The notes beneath the pieces were generated by a model that saw nothing but the letters and a program-made list of their open reading frames with translations, made no database searches and was not told where the DNA came from. Shown here piece after piece: positions 17,982-28,426 of a stretch of 64,000 bases of DNA (positions are counted from its first letter, which is position 1; every line of letters begins with the position of its first letter). Location: the NCBI RefSeq assembly GCF_038446525.1, contig NZ_CP151792.1, forward strand, positions 1,364,001 to 1,428,000, written 5' to 3'. The translations under genes were made by a program, and so were the position numbers. This DNA comes from Methanolobus sp. ZRKC5 (GTDB lineage: Archaea; Halobacteriota; Methanosarcinia; Methanosarcinales; Methanosarcinaceae).

Positions 17982-19205
17982 TTAGAAGAAACTGTCAAGT
18001 GTCCTCTGAAAACGCACATCTGGCAATAAAGAAGCTTTTGGCAACCATTCTGATGAAGAGGTCTTCAATCGGGTCGAGATATCAGCAAGTGCCTGTTCAA
18101 CAGATTCAAATCTTTGGGGTTCACTATTGAAAGCTTCCCTTACACCCTCCCTTACAACCCATACACCAAGAGGTGCCCAGTATTCAGGCCTTATTTCCCT
18201 AACCATAAATACAGTTGCCTGTCTGCGTATGGAATGGAGATATTCCAGTGCACCCAACCGAGCTGCATAGTAGCCTCCTGCAAGATTGGAATATTTATTT
18301 TTTCCATCAAAGTTCTCATGATCTGCACCGATCCACGTATCTCCCCCTGACCAGACAGTGCGCGGCATCCAGACCTCCATTAACTCAAATGAGAACATAC
18401 GGGGAATGAAAACAATTTCAAAGTGGTTGCCAAATACACCACCACTAAAAACCATGACCTCACTTAATTGCTGATAGTCCCGAATACCTTTAAGAAGGTC
18501 TTTCCCAACCATGTCATCGACTGCGGTTATAGACCAACGGGTTGGGACAAGTTTTCGTTCCTGGCCTAAAAGACCGATAGAAAGAAGACGAGTGATGTGT
18601 TCTGCCGGGATATTACCATCCCATAACTCGGAGACGGCATCCTTTGCCAGTGCATCATCATCATATACGAGATAATCTACTTTCTTTGGAACTGTTGGGT
18701 TTTCAGTAATGTCAAATTTTTTAAGGTCACCTGACGGACCCATAGGTGTCAGGACATTATCGAATTTGAGCTTGTTACTTATGGGTTTATTGAACCACGC
18801 TTCCGTATCCACGGGTTTTTTAGAAAGAGCTAACTCCTGAGATTTCTCAATTAGTTGGTTATCAGGAGAACGGGCATTTTTTACATTGATACCTGTATTA
18901 GCCCTTACAAGTTGCGAACGGGATGATATGACATCCTGTATATTCATCTTCAGCAAGGCTTTTGGATCTTCAAGTAGCATTGCCTCATCCCCACCAAGCT
19001 CAGGTGGGATCATTGGACCTGCTTTAACCTCAGGATAGTTGTACCTTCCTACAAAAACAGATGGAGGCGATGCCCCAAAAATAGAAGAATCTCCGGATGA
19101 TTTTGGAATTACAGACTCTATGGACTTAAATTTCTCCAGGATAGGACATCTTGGTCGCCCACAAAGACCTTTGCCCTTACATTTTATGCAAAGATTTCGC
19201 GTCAA
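17982..19205 (-). CDS. nreA: DNA repair protein NreA with C-terminal PIP box
   Basis: 407 residues of the archaeal NreA family. The N-terminus has a zinc-finger-like CIKCKGKGLCGRPRCP (residues 5-20), the middle has the family blocks VGRYNYPEVKAGPM and WSITAVDDMVGKDLL, and the last eight residues are QRTLDSFF, a textbook QxxLxxFF PCNA-interacting peptide. NreA proteins work with PCNA in DNA damage tolerance in archaea. The start overlaps the stop of the upstream HTH gene by 4 bp. Confidence 0.9.
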   Translation of the reverse strand: MTRNLCIKCKGKGLCGRPRCPILEKFKSIESVIPKSSGDSSIFGASPPSVFVGRYNYPEVKAGPMIPPELGGDEAMLLEDPKALLKMNIQDVISSRSQLVRANTGINVKNARSPDNQLIEKSQELALSKKPVDTEAWFNKPISNKLKFDNVLTPMGPSGDLKKFDITENPTVPKKVDYLVYDDDALAKDAVSELWDGNIPAEHITRLLSIGLLGQERKLVPTRWSITAVDDMVGKDLLKGIRDYQQLSEVMVFSGGVFGNHFEIVFIPRMFSFELMEVWMPRTVWSGGDTWIGADHENFDGKNKYSNLAGGYYAARLGALEYLHSIRRQATVFMVREIRPEYWAPLGVWVVREGVREAFNSEPQRFESVEQALADISTRLKTSSSEWLPKASLLPDVRFQRTLDSFF

Positions 19206-19564
19206 TGAACCTCGTTATCTCCGCAAAGAACGCAATAACCAGCATCAGGTTCATTCCTGTTGAGCCAGCCGGAACGCTGGACGAACTTGCATACATTACA
19301 CATTCCAGCAACCTGGTCCCTGGATTTCATTCCATCAAGCAGGCTGGTAGCAAACCTCTTGATCTCCTGCTGGGCCTCTTCTGAAAAATCAACTTCTGCA
19401 CCACGTTTATCGTTGATATACTGGGAAACAGCAGCTCTTGAGAGTCCCAATACATCTGCAACTTCCTGCTGATTTTTTCCATGCTCCCAGATCATACATC
19501 TGGCAAGCTCTGCACGTATAGCAGGCAGTACACGTTGAACCATAATTTCACATGTTGTTTTCAC
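19202..19564 (-). CDS. Archaeal HTH regulator with zinc-ribbon-like tail
   Basis: 120 residues. A Cro/CI-type helix-turn-helix lies around residues 28-55 (NQQEVADVLGLSRAAVSQYI), and the C-terminal part has two cysteine pairs, CNVC and CVLC, that could hold zinc or a cluster. GTG 19564 is the likely start, with AGGTGA 6 nt upstream. Its position after iscS-iscU and before nreA in one operon suggests a metal or Fe-S-linked regulator, but this is inference. Confidence 0.8.
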   Translation of the reverse strand: MKTTCEIMVQRVLPAIRAELARCMIWEHGKNQQEVADVLGLSRAAVSQYINDKRGAEVDFSEEAQQEIKRFATSLLDGMKSRDQVAGMCNVCKFVQRSGWLNRNEPDAGYCVLCGDNEVH

Positions 19565-19587
19565 AAGAAGTCACCTTTTTTTAAGTA

Positions 19588-19956
19588 TCATTTATTTTTT
19601 TGCCGAAAATCTTCGATTGCCATCTTAAGAGCGTCAAGTGCAAAGCCCGAACACCTGTCCTTTCCATCAGGAAGACCATCAAGGGCATTGATGACATCTT
19701 CGTTTGTTAGTTCAAGAGCTTCATCGACCGTCTTTCCCTTTGCCAGGTTCGTTACCATGCTTGATGTGGAAATAGCGACAACACAACCAAATGTCTTGAA
19801 TTTGACATCTTCAATAACATTGCCCTTCACCTTAATAGATATATTTATTATATCACCATCGACAGTGCTTCCAATCTCACCCACACCATCAGCATCCTCT
19901 ATACTTCCCACATTCTGTGGACTGCTGAACTCCTCAATAACTTTCTTTGAATACAT
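19588..19956 (-). CDS. iscU: IscU/NifU-like Fe-S scaffold with Asp in place of first Cys
   Basis: 122-residue scaffold that assembles Fe-S clusters. Two of the three classical cysteines are present (C58 in FGCVVAIS, C102 in DRCSGFALDA). At the first position the usual C-G-D is D-G-D (D33-G34-D35 within GSTVDGD). This looks like the archaeal minimal-ISC branch rather than bacterial IscU. It is 16 nt downstream of the cysteine desulfurase gene. Confidence 0.88.
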   Translation of the reverse strand: MYSKKVIEEFSSPQNVGSIEDADGVGEIGSTVDGDIINISIKVKGNVIEDVKFKTFGCVVAISTSSMVTNLAKGKTVDEALELTNEDVINALDGLPDGKDRCSGFALDALKMAIEDFRQKNK

Positions 19957-19972
19957 GACTTACTCCTGCTAT

Positions 19973-21130
19973 TCATTGGCTGGAAACTGCGGACATTTCC
20001 CTCAGCTTTAAAACTGTTTCCTTGAGGCTCTTAACAACATAATCGACATCTTCCATAGTGTTCTCCTTTCCAAGGCTTATTCTCAGAGAACCATGTATGT
20101 AATCGTCCTCTATATTCAGGGAACTGAGTACATGGGATGCCTTAAGGGATTTGGAAGAACATGCCGAACCGGTCGATACTGCAATGCCTTTCATATCTAG
20201 GAGCATGAGCATAGATTCTCCTTCAGCATACTTGAAACTTAAGTTTACATTATTTGGAAGTCTCTGTGTTGGATGACCATTCAGGCGAACATCTGCAATT
20301 GAATCAAATATTCGGGAAACAAGGGAATCACGCATTTTCTTCATATGTTGTGAGTCCGCATCCAGAAACTCATTTGCAAGAACCATCGCTTTACCAAGAC
20401 CTACAATACCCGGGATATTCTCTGTTCCTGAACGCATACCCATTTCGTGATTTCCACCGAAAACGATCGGCTCAATTGCCGTGCCCTTACGAACATACAG
20501 TGCCCCTGAACCTTTTGGACCGTGTATCTTATGGGAAGAGATAGAAAGCATATCAACACCAAGCTCATCCACATTGACAGGAATCTTACCTACGGTCTGT
20601 ACTGCATCTGTATGGAACAAAATGTTGTGTTTACTTGCAATTTGTGCAATTTCCTTTATGGGCTGAATGGTACCTACCTCATTGTTGGCATGCATCACAG
20701 TTATGAGAACCGTATTCTTACGAATTGATCCCTCTACCATCTCAAAGTCTATTACACCATCAGAATCAACAGGAACATATGTTACTTCATGACCCATACT
20801 TTCAAGGTACTCACAGGTATTAAGCACTGCAGGATGCTCAATGACTGATGTGATAATGTGTTTTTTTCCTGTATTATGAGGGATTACTCCCCTTATTGCA
20901 AGATTGTCTGATTCCGTTCCCCCTGATGTGAAAATAATTTCTTCAGGTGAAGCACCGATTGCCTGCGCAACCTGTTCACGTGCCATGTAAAGTGCTTCTG
21001 CTGCTTCCATACCAAAAGAATGCAAGCTGGATGAATTGCCAAACATCTCAGTAAAATAAGGTAACATTGCATCAACCACTGAAGAATCAACAGGTGTGGT
21101 TGCACTGTGGTCCATATAGATCCGCTTCAT
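19973..21130 (-). CDS. iscS: Cysteine desulfurase IscS/NifS
   Basis: 385-residue PLP enzyme that takes sulfur from cysteine for Fe-S assembly on the adjacent scaffold. YMDHSATTPVDSSVVDAM is at the N-terminus, the PLP lysine is in SSHKIHGPKGSGALYV, and the catalytic loop cysteine is in STGSACSSKSLKASHVL, so the enzyme looks complete. It is the first gene of the iscS-iscU-HTH-nreA operon. A hairpin about 100 nt upstream may separate it from the eIF1 gene. Confidence 0.93.
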   Translation of the reverse strand: MKRIYMDHSATTPVDSSVVDAMLPYFTEMFGNSSSLHSFGMEAAEALYMAREQVAQAIGASPEEIIFTSGGTESDNLAIRGVIPHNTGKKHIITSVIEHPAVLNTCEYLESMGHEVTYVPVDSDGVIDFEMVEGSIRKNTVLITVMHANNEVGTIQPIKEIAQIASKHNILFHTDAVQTVGKIPVNVDELGVDMLSISSHKIHGPKGSGALYVRKGTAIEPIVFGGNHEMGMRSGTENIPGIVGLGKAMVLANEFLDADSQHMKKMRDSLVSRIFDSIADVRLNGHPTQRLPNNVNLSFKYAEGESMLMLLDMKGIAVSTGSACSSKSLKASHVLSSLNIEDDYIHGSLRISLGKENTMEDVDYVVKSLKETVLKLREMSAVSSQ

Positions 21131-21228
21131 AATATCTACATCTAGTAGAGAATACTTTCAATAAATAAATATCCTTCAGCAAAGAACACTGAAGAATTAC
21201 ATTCTGGCAGAAAAATACTGCAAGATTA

Positions 21229-21247
21229 TGTGTGGATATTCCACACA
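21229..21247 (-). terminator. Perfect hairpin between eIF1 and iscS
   Basis: TGTGTGGA-TAT-TCCACACA, an 8-bp perfect stem with a 3-nt loop, 16 nt after the eIF1 stop and about 100 nt before the iscS start. On the minus strand it is followed by a modest T-rich stretch. It may end the eIF1 transcript or be an operator for iscS. Confidence 0.4.
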
Positions 21248-21262
21248 CAAAAGAAAATAAGA

Positions 21263-21571
21263 TCAATTCTTTATCTGATCTGGAGAAAATCCTCTTTCAA
21301 TAAGAACATCCTTCATACGGCTAAGGTGATTGCCCTGTAATTCGACCGAACTTCCTTTTACTGTCCCACCGCATGCAAATTTAGACTTGAGGTAAGTTGA
21401 AAGTTCATGAAGGTCAATTTCGTGTGCGTCAAAACCCTCTACAACCGTTACTTCTTTCCCATACCGTCTTCTGTTTACTTTTACAATTATTCTTTGCTGC
21501 TCTTTTGCCACTTCTTCGCATATGCAAAGCTCTTTTGGTAGTCCACAGACCGAACACATTTCCGAACTCAT
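21263..21571 (-). CDS. Translation initiation factor aIF1 (SUI1/eIF1)
   Basis: 102 residues, the usual archaeal length. The N-terminus holds a small cysteine cluster ([13 protein letters not shown]), and the SUI1 fold follows with [16 protein letters not shown] and [18 protein letters not shown]. It binds the small ribosomal subunit near the P site and guards start-codon choice. GGAGGAAAT lies upstream of the ATG. Confidence 0.93.
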   Translation of the reverse strand: MSSEMCSVCGLPKELCICEEVAKEQQRIIVKVNRRRYGKEVTVVEGFDAHEIDLHELSTYLKSKFACGGTVKGSSVELQGNHLSRMKDVLIERGFSPDQIKN

Positions 21572-21658
21572 CTTCTGGTATTTCCTCCGACATTATTATC
21601 TATTTTAAACACTCCATATATGCATTTAACTAAAATAGATGGATAGAGTAGAACTTCG

Positions 21659-22018
21659 ATGATATTAATATCTAATGGTAAAGAGATAGCAACGGACGTT
21701 GCTTTTGCATGCAGCCTATTTAAACAGGTGAAAGGACTCATGTTCAGCAGGAAGATACCGGATAGCTATGCTCTGGTATTTGTAATGAAAAAAGCACAGA
21801 AAGTATCGTTACACATGCTTTTTGTCAATTATCCAATTGATGCTATTTTTCTTGATGAGCAAAAAAGAGTTATCCAGACATCCAGCCTGCAAGCCTGGAT
21901 TGGCATATGCTCCTGTAAGGAAAAAGTCAAATATATCATAGAAACATCCCATGGAAAATCTGACAAAATCGGAATAACTGCAGGGGATAAAATATATTTT
22001 GAAAATCGATGCCATTAA
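21659..22018 (+). CDS. DUF192 family protein
   Basis: 119 residues of the DUF192 beta-barrel family, seen in KGLMFSRKIPDSYALVFVM, HMLFVNYPIDAIFLDEQKRV and the C-terminal KIGITAGDKIYF. No signal peptide is present, unlike many bacterial members. The function is unknown. It is a single gene between eIF1 (divergent) and purL. Confidence 0.85.
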   Translation: MILISNGKEIATDVAFACSLFKQVKGLMFSRKIPDSYALVFVMKKAQKVSLHMLFVNYPIDAIFLDEQKRVIQTSSLQAWIGICSCKEKVKYIIETSHGKSDKIGITAGDKIYFENRCH

Positions 22019-22157
22019 GCCATTAACCCTTGCACATGCCATATTATTGGAATCTGCCTTAAAACCTGTTCAAAGAAATGTTTATTACATTAAGGGTTCT
22101 TTAAAGCCCTGATAATTCACCCTATACATATCATCATATTAAACCAGAGGCACATGA

Positions 22158-24305
22158 ATGTTACCTGAAGATGACTTAAAGATCATAACAGAGAAGATGG
22201 GAAGGGAACCAAATCTCGTAGAGCAAGGTTGTTTCCTGAACCTATGGAGCGAGCACTGCTCATATCGCTCAAGTGCACCACTGCTTAAGACATTTACAAC
22301 TACCGGGGACAAAGTAATTATAGGTCCCGGAGATGACGCAGCCATTATCAGTTTTGGAAACGGATGGGTACTTGCAGTAGGAATGGAAAGCCACAATCAC
22401 CCCTCATATGTAGACCCATACAACGGTTCAGCTACAGGCGTAGGAGGTATCGTGCGTGATATCATTTCAATGGGTGCACGACCTATTGCCCTTATGGACC
22501 CACTCTATTTTGGACCTCTTGACAATCCAAAGAACCTCTATCTTTTCGAGCATATAATCGAAGGAATTGCAGGGTACGGTAACTGTATCGGAGTACCGGT
22601 CGTACGTGGTGAAGCATTCTTTGACAAATCATACAGTGGAAACCCTCTGGTAAACGTTGTCGCAGTTGGTCTTGCGCGTGAGAAGGACGTTGTGACCGCC
22701 TGTGCACAAACTGCTGGCAACAAGCTTGTATTGATGGGTTCCACAACCGGAAGAGATGGACTCGGCGGAGCATCTTTTGCATCAAGGGACCTTTCAGAGG
22801 ATTCAGAAGCAGAGGACAGACCAAGCATTCAGATAGGAGATCCTTTCACTGAGAAACTGGTTATCGAGGCAACGCTGGAAGTCATTGGAAAAGGATACGT
22901 GAAATCATGCAGAGACCTTGGAGCTGCAGGACTTGCAGGTGCAAGCTCGGAAATGGCATCTAAAGGCGATCTTGGAATGAGAATCATTGCCGACAATGTG
23001 ATCCTGCGTGAGACAGGCATGACACCTTATGAGATACTCATTGCTGAATCACAGGAAAGGATGCTACTTGAAGTAGAACCTGAAAATGTGGATGCCGTGC
23101 TGGACATCGCAAAGAAGTATGACCTCAATGTAAGCATGATAGGCGAACTTACAGAAGTGATGAATTACACTGTTGAGTTCAAGGGAAAGGTAGTTGCCGA
23201 TATACCCATCAAAGAGTTAACAGAAGGAGCACCAACGTTTGAGCGCCCTTCAGAAGCTCCTGCTCCACGTGACATCGGAGATAAGCCAGACATACCAGCA
23301 GACCTGAAGCAAACAGTACTTGACTTGTTGTCTTCCCATAACGTAGCTTCAAAGAGATGGATATACAGGCAGTATGACCATGAAGTGCAGGTGCGCACAG
23401 TCACAAAACCCGGAGATGACGCAGGAATACTACGCATTGATGGAAATGAGGGAATAGCACTTTCATGCGGATGCAACCCAAGGCACACACAGCTTGACCC
23501 ATATGCAGGCGGAAAAGGAACAGTCATTGAGAATGCCATGAACCTTGCGGTAAAGGGCGCACGTGGAATCGCTATTGTAGATTGCCTGAACTTTGGAAAC
23601 CCGGAAAGACCGGACATATACTGGCAATTCAAGCATGCAATCCTCGGACTTGGGGATGCAGCTAGAGATCTTACAATACCAGTAGTTGGTGGAAATGTGT
23701 CTCTTTATAATGAGAGTGGCGAATTCAAAACAGCAATTGCCCCTACACCATCCATAGGTCTTGTAGGCCATATTGAAGATGTTACTATGGCACCTTCAGG
23801 TATTTTCACAAAGGAAGGAGACACCATAATCCTTGTAGGAACAACAGCTGATGAACTTGGTGGTTCTGAATACTACAACATCATTGGAAAGGAAAATGAT
23901 GGAAACGCACCACAGCCACCGGAAAATACCACCAAGATAATCGATACGCTCATAGACCTTGCAAAAAGCGGAAAGCTCACAGCATCCCACGATGTAGCAC
24001 TTGGAGGAATTGCAGCTTCCATTTGTGAAATGTGTGAGAACTACGGTGCAGATGTCGATTTGAGCAATGTAGGAGAGAGCCTCAGGGCAGATGACATACT
24101 GTTCTCCGAATCCTATGCAAGGGCACTGGTAGTTACTTCAGAACCTGATGTTGTTACAGATTTACTAAAAGATGTACCATATGCAGTGATTGGAACAGTT
24201 AGTGGAAAGACATTGGACATCCGTATAGGAGATTCAAATATCCAGCTGACCCCTGATGAAATAAAAGAAGCAAGAGACAGCCTCATGGCATTGATGATGG
24301 AATAA
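22158..24305 (+). CDS. purL: Phosphoribosylformylglycinamidine synthase subunit PurL
   Basis: 715-residue small-type PurL that makes FGAM from FGAR with ATP and ammonia delivered by PurQ. The ATP-binding [32 protein letters not shown] and [10 protein letters not shown] segments are typical, and the two-fold internal repeat is clear (second GDDAGILR block). AGAGG lies 9 nt before the ATG. PurS and PurQ are not in the window. Confidence 0.94.
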   Translation: MLPEDDLKIITEKMGREPNLVEQGCFLNLWSEHCSYRSSAPLLKTFTTTGDKVIIGPGDDAAIISFGNGWVLAVGMESHNHPSYVDPYNGSATGVGGIVRDIISMGARPIALMDPLYFGPLDNPKNLYLFEHIIEGIAGYGNCIGVPVVRGEAFFDKSYSGNPLVNVVAVGLAREKDVVTACAQTAGNKLVLMGSTTGRDGLGGASFASRDLSEDSEAEDRPSIQIGDPFTEKLVIEATLEVIGKGYVKSCRDLGAAGLAGASSEMASKGDLGMRIIADNVILRETGMTPYEILIAESQERMLLEVEPENVDAVLDIAKKYDLNVSMIGELTEVMNYTVEFKGKVVADIPIKELTEGAPTFERPSEAPAPRDIGDKPDIPADLKQTVLDLLSSHNVASKRWIYRQYDHEVQVRTVTKPGDDAGILRIDGNEGIALSCGCNPRHTQLDPYAGGKGTVIENAMNLAVKGARGIAIVDCLNFGNPERPDIYWQFKHAILGLGDAARDLTIPVVGGNVSLYNESGEFKTAIAPTPSIGLVGHIEDVTMAPSGIFTKEGDTIILVGTTADELGGSEYYNIIGKENDGNAPQPPENTTKIIDTLIDLAKSGKLTASHDVALGGIAASICEMCENYGADVDLSNVGESLRADDILFSESYARALVVTSEPDVVTDLLKDVPYAVIGTVSGKTLDIRIGDSNIQLTPDEIKEARDSLMALMME

Positions 24306-24346
24306 CCATCATCAATCCTTTACTTTTTTAATTTTAAAAGAAAAGA

Positions 24347-24997
24347 CTATTCGCTTTCCTTGAGGGCATCCTCATACAATTCATTGATGTTTGTTGTTAT
24401 AGGATTACTCCTCAGTAATTCAGCAAAGAAAGCAAGATTATGCACCATATATCGCACAGTCTTGTTGGTGTAGAGATGTTTTTCCCCACCGGCTGCAATA
24501 TAACTTGGGCCCGGACCTGCAGGACCTACCCAATAACTATCGACATTTGGTGGTATGGTACATCCAAGATGTGTCAGATTAAATAGTGTATTTGCTGCTA
24601 CATCATGTGCTCCATCCTCGTTACCGGTGATTATCACACCTCCCACTTTACCATATAGTGGGAACTGGCCGGTCTTTGGGTCATTTTCCTCATAGGTACC
24701 ATCAAGTCTTTCCATAACCATCTGTGCCACAGAGGAGCGCACACCGAACCATATGGGAGAACCTATGACAAGGATATCACATGCTCTGACCTTTTCCAGT
24801 ATTGATGGCCACTCATCGCCTTCCCCTTCATCAGAAGAAACACCGAATTTGACGTTGTAATCAGTAACCCTGACAACTTCACTTTCAACACCAATTCCTT
24901 CAAAAAGCCTGACTGCTTTGTCGATAAGAACTCTGGTGTTCGATATACCAGGAGAGCGTTTCAATGTACAATTTAAGAATAATGCTTTTAACCCCAT
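24347..24997 (-). CDS. Flavodoxin-family FMN reductase-like protein
   Basis: About 216 residues with a flavodoxin-like fold. KALFLNCTLKRSPG binds the FMN phosphate, and VIGSPIWFGVRSSVAQM and GGVIITGNEDGAH are typical of NADPH-dependent FMN reductases. No Cys cluster of the iron-sulfur flavoprotein type is seen. ATG 24997 is preferred because family members start directly before KALFLN; an in-frame ATG at 25015 is also possible. No ribosome site is clear for either. Confidence 0.78.
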   Translation of the reverse strand: MGLKALFLNCTLKRSPGISNTRVLIDKAVRLFEGIGVESEVVRVTDYNVKFGVSSDEGEGDEWPSILEKVRACDILVIGSPIWFGVRSSVAQMVMERLDGTYEENDPKTGQFPLYGKVGGVIITGNEDGAHDVAANTLFNLTHLGCTIPPNVDSYWVGPAGPGPSYIAAGGEKHLYTNKTVRYMVHNLAFFAELLRSNPITTNINELYEDALKESE

Positions 24998-25059
24998 ACT
25001 AAAATGATGGTTCATTGAAACATAAATACATTTCCTTATGCGGAATATGAAAAGGAAAC

Positions 25060-25253
25060 GTAACTATTCAGCCTGATAAAAACGCTATCAATAACAATCT
25101 TGACAAAAAGTTGAAACGTAAATTTCATTAGGATCATTTATTTTGATTGTTGCTATTGATTGCTTTTTTGATTGTTAGATTGTTAGTGAGCAGACATCTC
25201 TATTTCGATGAAATCAGTACCAATAGGCAAATCGTGCCAGGCTGAATAGTTAC
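25060..25253 (+). mobile_element. 194-bp MITE copy 1 with 8-bp target duplication
   Basis: Non-autonomous element bounded by perfect 16-bp inverted repeats GTAACTATTCAGCCTG. The target duplication AAGGAAAC is present on both sides (25052-25059 and 25254-25261). The interior has no transposase gene. The sequence is identical by eye to the three other copies. It fills most of the gene-free stretch 25016-25316, between a flavodoxin-like gene and the TRAM gene terminator. GTAA ends and 8-bp duplications suggest mobilisation by an IS66-type transposase. Confidence 0.95.
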
Positions 25254-25286
25254 AAGGAAACAAAAATAAGAATAAAAAAGAGTGTT

Positions 25287-25310
25287 AAAGAATGGTAAAA
25301 ACCATTCTTT
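25287..25310 (-). terminator. Terminator of the TRAM gene
   Basis: Perfect 10-bp stem AAAGAATGGT-AAAA-ACCATTCTTT, 7 nt after the TRAM stop codon on the minus strand, followed by a run of six T with further T-rich sequence. Confidence 0.75.
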
Positions 25311-25316
25311 GAAGAA

Positions 25317-25529
25317 TTACTCGTCTTTCTCTCCAAAAGCAAATTTACGCAATACTCTTGTGATCTTGATATTTACAGTATCGCCGACCTGGGTCTGTGG
25401 TACAAAGATTACAAATCCTTCTACACGGGCAATGCCGTCGCCTTCTCTTGCGATATCTTCAATCGTTACTTCGTATGTCTCTCCAACATCTACAGGAGCT
25501 GTTGATTCTCTGTCATTGTTATTAAACAA
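25317..25529 (-). CDS. TRAM-domain RNA-binding protein
   Basis: 70-residue stand-alone TRAM domain (VGETYEVTIEDIAREGDGIA, then GFVIFVPQTQVGDTVNIKI). Small archaeal TRAM proteins act as RNA chaperones, often linked to cold adaptation in methanogens. The start is TTG 25529, with GGACGTG upstream; there is no in-frame ATG. The gene has its own terminator. Confidence 0.88.
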   Translation of the reverse strand: MFNNNDRESTAPVDVGETYEVTIEDIAREGDGIARVEGFVIFVPQTQVGDTVNIKITRVLRKFAFGEKDE

Positions 25530-25713
25530 AATAATGCACGTCCTTTAATTCAAAGATAAGACTAAAACCATACTGAAAACCGCCATAGATAAAATCCAAT
25601 TAAACAGAATCTCAGAATAGTATTATACCTTACAGCGATAAATATACACACCTGATATTTAAATGTTCGTGAAAAGAAGGAACATCCTAAATAAAGCTGG
25701 ACACCATATCTTA

Positions 25714-25746
25714 TTTATTCTTTAGAATAAAATAGATAGATATAAA
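25714..25746 (+). promoter_or_regulatory. Palindrome and TATA box upstream of cdc48
   Basis: Perfect inverted repeat TTTATTC-TTTA-GAATAAA (25714-25731), followed 9 nt later by TATAAA at 25741-25746. Transcription would start near 25768, about 24 nt before the cdc48 start. The position of the palindrome suggests an operator touching the transcription-factor-B site. Confidence 0.45.
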
Positions 25747-25791
25747 TCACAATCACACTATTGATTCATAATAATTGTAGGGATGAAAATA

Positions 25792-28029
25792 ATGGATGAA
25801 GTACAGATCAAAGTAGAGAAAGCACACCCAAATGATTTTGGGAGGGGAATTATCCGTCTGGACCCTACTACACTCTTAAGCCTCCAACTCTCACCTGGCG
25901 ACATTGTTGAGATCGAGGGAAAGAGAAAGACCGCAGCCAAGGTATGGAGAGCTGAAAGACAGGACTGGGGACAAGGTATTGCCAGAATAGACGGATTTAT
26001 AAGGCAGAATGCAGGCGTCGGAATTGGAGAAAGGATTACAGTAAGGAAAGCCGATGTTGTAACTGCCACAAAAGTTGTGCTGGCACCTCCTGAAGGTGTC
26101 ACTATGGAATACGGAGATCATATTAGTGAGATAATCAAGCGTAATATCATGAAGCGTCCTCTTGTAGAAGGAGACATAATTCCCATCATCAGCTCAATGA
26201 CACAGCCAATGTCAAGCCAGATGGGCGGAGGACAGGCGATACCCTTGGTAGCCGTTGAGACCGATCCAAAAGAAGACATCCTTATTGTCGGAGAATTTAC
26301 AGAAATAGAACTCCGTCAGAAGCCAGTTCGTGGGTATGATGGTGCAACCAGAGGAATCACATACGAGGATATCGGTGGTCTTGGAACAGAGATACAGCGC
26401 GTCAGGGAAATGATCGAGCTTCCATTGAAACATCCGGAACTATTCCATAGACTTAACATCGAACCTCCGAAGGGAATCATACTTTACGGCCCCCCAGGAA
26501 CCGGTAAAACATTGATTGCCAAAGCTGTTGCAAATGAATCAAGAGCAAATTTCCTCTATGTAGCAGGTCCCGAGATAATGGGGAAATATTACGGAGAAAG
26601 TGAAGAGCGCATCCGTAAAATTTTTGAGGAAGCGGAAGATGATGCCCCGTCGATCATATTCATTGATGAGATCGACTCTATTGCACCAAAAAGAGAGAAC
26701 GTTACAGGAGAGGTAGAACGCAGGGTTGTTGCCCAGTTGCTTACAATGATGGATGGCCTTGAAGAAAGAGGGCAGGTCGTTGTAATAGGTGCCACCAACC
26801 GTGTAGATGCAATTGATCCGGCACTTCGCAGACCTGGAAGATTTGACAGGGAAATTGAGATCGGAGTTCCCGATAACGATGACCGCCTTGAGATAATGCA
26901 GATCCACACAAGAGGCGTTCCTTTGGCTGAAGATGTAGACGAGGATTTCCTGGATTATATTGCGAAACATACACAGGCATTTGTAGGTGCAGATCTTCTT
27001 GCCCTTGTGCAGGAAGCTGCAATGCGTTCCCTAAGACGTGCCTTGCCTGACATCAATCTTGAAGATGAGGACATACCCCAGGAAATACTTGACACCATTA
27101 TGGTATGCAAGGATGACTTTGAAATTGCACTCAGAGAAATAGAACCTTCAGCAATGAGGGAAGTCCTTGTGGAAATTCCATCTGTGAAATGGGAGGATGT
27201 CGGAGGAATTGATAAGGCTAAACAGGAAATCAGAGAGGCTGTGGAGTGGCCACTTACCAACCCGGAAAAATTCGTAAATATGGGAATCAAACCTCCAAAA
27301 GGAGTGTTACTATTTGGGCCCCCTGGCACCGGAAAGACACTTATTGCACAAGCTGTCGCAAATGAGTCAAATGCAAATTTCATCAGCGTTAAAGGGCCAC
27401 AGATGCTTTCAAAGTGGGTCGGTGAATCAGAGAAGGCTATCAGAGAGACTTTCAAAAAAGCAAGACAGGTAGCCCCTTGTATCGTATTCTTTGATGAACT
27501 TGATTCTATCGCACCAATGAGAAATGCAGCCTCAGAAGACTCTAAAGTATCCGAGAGAATTGTGAACCAGCTTTTGACAGAGCTTGATGGCCTTGAACCA
27601 TTAAAAGAGATAGTCGTCGTTGCCGCAACCAACCGCCCTGATATCATTGATCCGGCACTTATCCGGTCTGGACGATTTGACAGGATGGTACTTGTAGGGC
27701 AATCCACCTTTGCAGGCAGAAGAGAAATATTTAAAATACATGCCAAGAACATACCGCTGGATGATGATGTAACAATAGACGATCTTGCAACCATCACAGA
27801 AGGCTTCGTTGGAGCAGATATTGAAGCAGTTTGCAGAGAAGCTGTTATGCTGGCATTGAGAGAGAACTTTGAAGTGGAAAAGGTCGGAATGAAATATTTC
27901 AAGGAAGCTCTGAACAAGGTCAGACCAACACTATCCGAGAATATGATGGAGTATTACGAGAAAATACAGGCGCAGTTCAAGGGCGGTATCAAAAAAGAAG
28001 AAGCAAGTTCTTATATAGGATACAGATAA
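25792..28029 (+). CDS. cdc48: CDC48/VCP-type AAA+ ATPase
   Basis: About 745 residues. The N-terminal double-psi barrel ([17 protein letters not shown]) is followed by two AAA+ modules, each with Walker A GPPGTGKT and a Walker B ([12 protein letters not shown] in D1, [12 protein letters not shown] in D2) plus arginine-finger regions RRPGRFDRE and IRSGRFDRM. It is a hexameric unfoldase feeding the proteasome and remodelling complexes. ATG 25792 is preferred over 25783 because GGGATGA then has normal spacing. Confidence 0.94.
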   Translation: MDEVQIKVEKAHPNDFGRGIIRLDPTTLLSLQLSPGDIVEIEGKRKTAAKVWRAERQDWGQGIARIDGFIRQNAGVGIGERITVRKADVVTATKVVLAPPEGVTMEYGDHISEIIKRNIMKRPLVEGDIIPIISSMTQPMSSQMGGGQAIPLVAVETDPKEDILIVGEFTEIELRQKPVRGYDGATRGITYEDIGGLGTEIQRVREMIELPLKHPELFHRLNIEPPKGIILYGPPGTGKTLIAKAVANESRANFLYVAGPEIMGKYYGESEERIRKIFEEAEDDAPSIIFIDEIDSIAPKRENVTGEVERRVVAQLLTMMDGLEERGQVVVIGATNRVDAIDPALRRPGRFDREIEIGVPDNDDRLEIMQIHTRGVPLAEDVDEDFLDYIAKHTQAFVGADLLALVQEAAMRSLRRALPDINLEDEDIPQEILDTIMVCKDDFEIALREIEPSAMREVLVEIPSVKWEDVGGIDKAKQEIREAVEWPLTNPEKFVNMGIKPPKGVLLFGPPGTGKTLIAQAVANESNANFISVKGPQMLSKWVGESEKAIRETFKKARQVAPCIVFFDELDSIAPMRNAASEDSKVSERIVNQLLTELDGLEPLKEIVVVAATNRPDIIDPALIRSGRFDRMVLVGQSTFAGRREIFKIHAKNIPLDDDVTIDDLATITEGFVGADIEAVCREAVMLALRENFEVEKVGMKYFKEALNKVRPTLSENMMEYYEKIQAQFKGGIKKEEASSYIGYR

Positions 28030-28077
28030 ATATATGAAAAATTTAGATGTTACTTTTATACTAAGGGGCGAATGAAA

Positions 28078-28353
28078 ATGGCAAATGTCTTTGCAAAGAA
28101 CCTTTCGAGCAAACAGGTAATGGCAACAGATGGAACAGAAATAGGTATACTGTTCAATATTGTAATGGATATTAAAACAGGAGATATTATAGACCTGATC
28201 GTTAAACCGGACATGAGTCTTGACACATCAAGATACAAGGTTGATGAACAGTATATATTATTGCCTTTTGAATCTGTGAGAGCAATAAAAGACTACATAG
28301 TCGTCGACAAAAATATAGCACGTGGACTGGCTACTGAAAATATCAGCATGTAA
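28078..28353 (+). CDS. PRC-barrel domain protein
   Basis: 91 residues forming one PRC-barrel (FAKNLSSKQVMATDGTEIG to LLPFESVRAIKDYIVVD). Small archaeal PRC-barrel proteins include the CdpB cell-division factors of haloarchaea, but this sequence alone does not show that role here. AAGGGG lies 9 nt before ATG 28078; ATG 28072 is only 3 nt away and is less likely. It follows cdc48 by 48 nt and may be co-transcribed. Confidence 0.82.
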   Translation: MANVFAKNLSSKQVMATDGTEIGILFNIVMDIKTGDIIDLIVKPDMSLDTSRYKVDEQYILLPFESVRAIKDYIVVDKNIARGLATENISM

Positions 28354-28426
28354 ATTTTCAGACTGCAAAGTGTGAATCCACCTTTGCAGTTCTGCCATCG
28401 ATTCTAATTTTTAGCATACAAGAGTA

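Noticed and set aside
24347-24997. Iron-sulfur flavoprotein
   Set aside because: The compact cysteine motif of that family is missing; only the flavodoxin-like FMN motifs are present.
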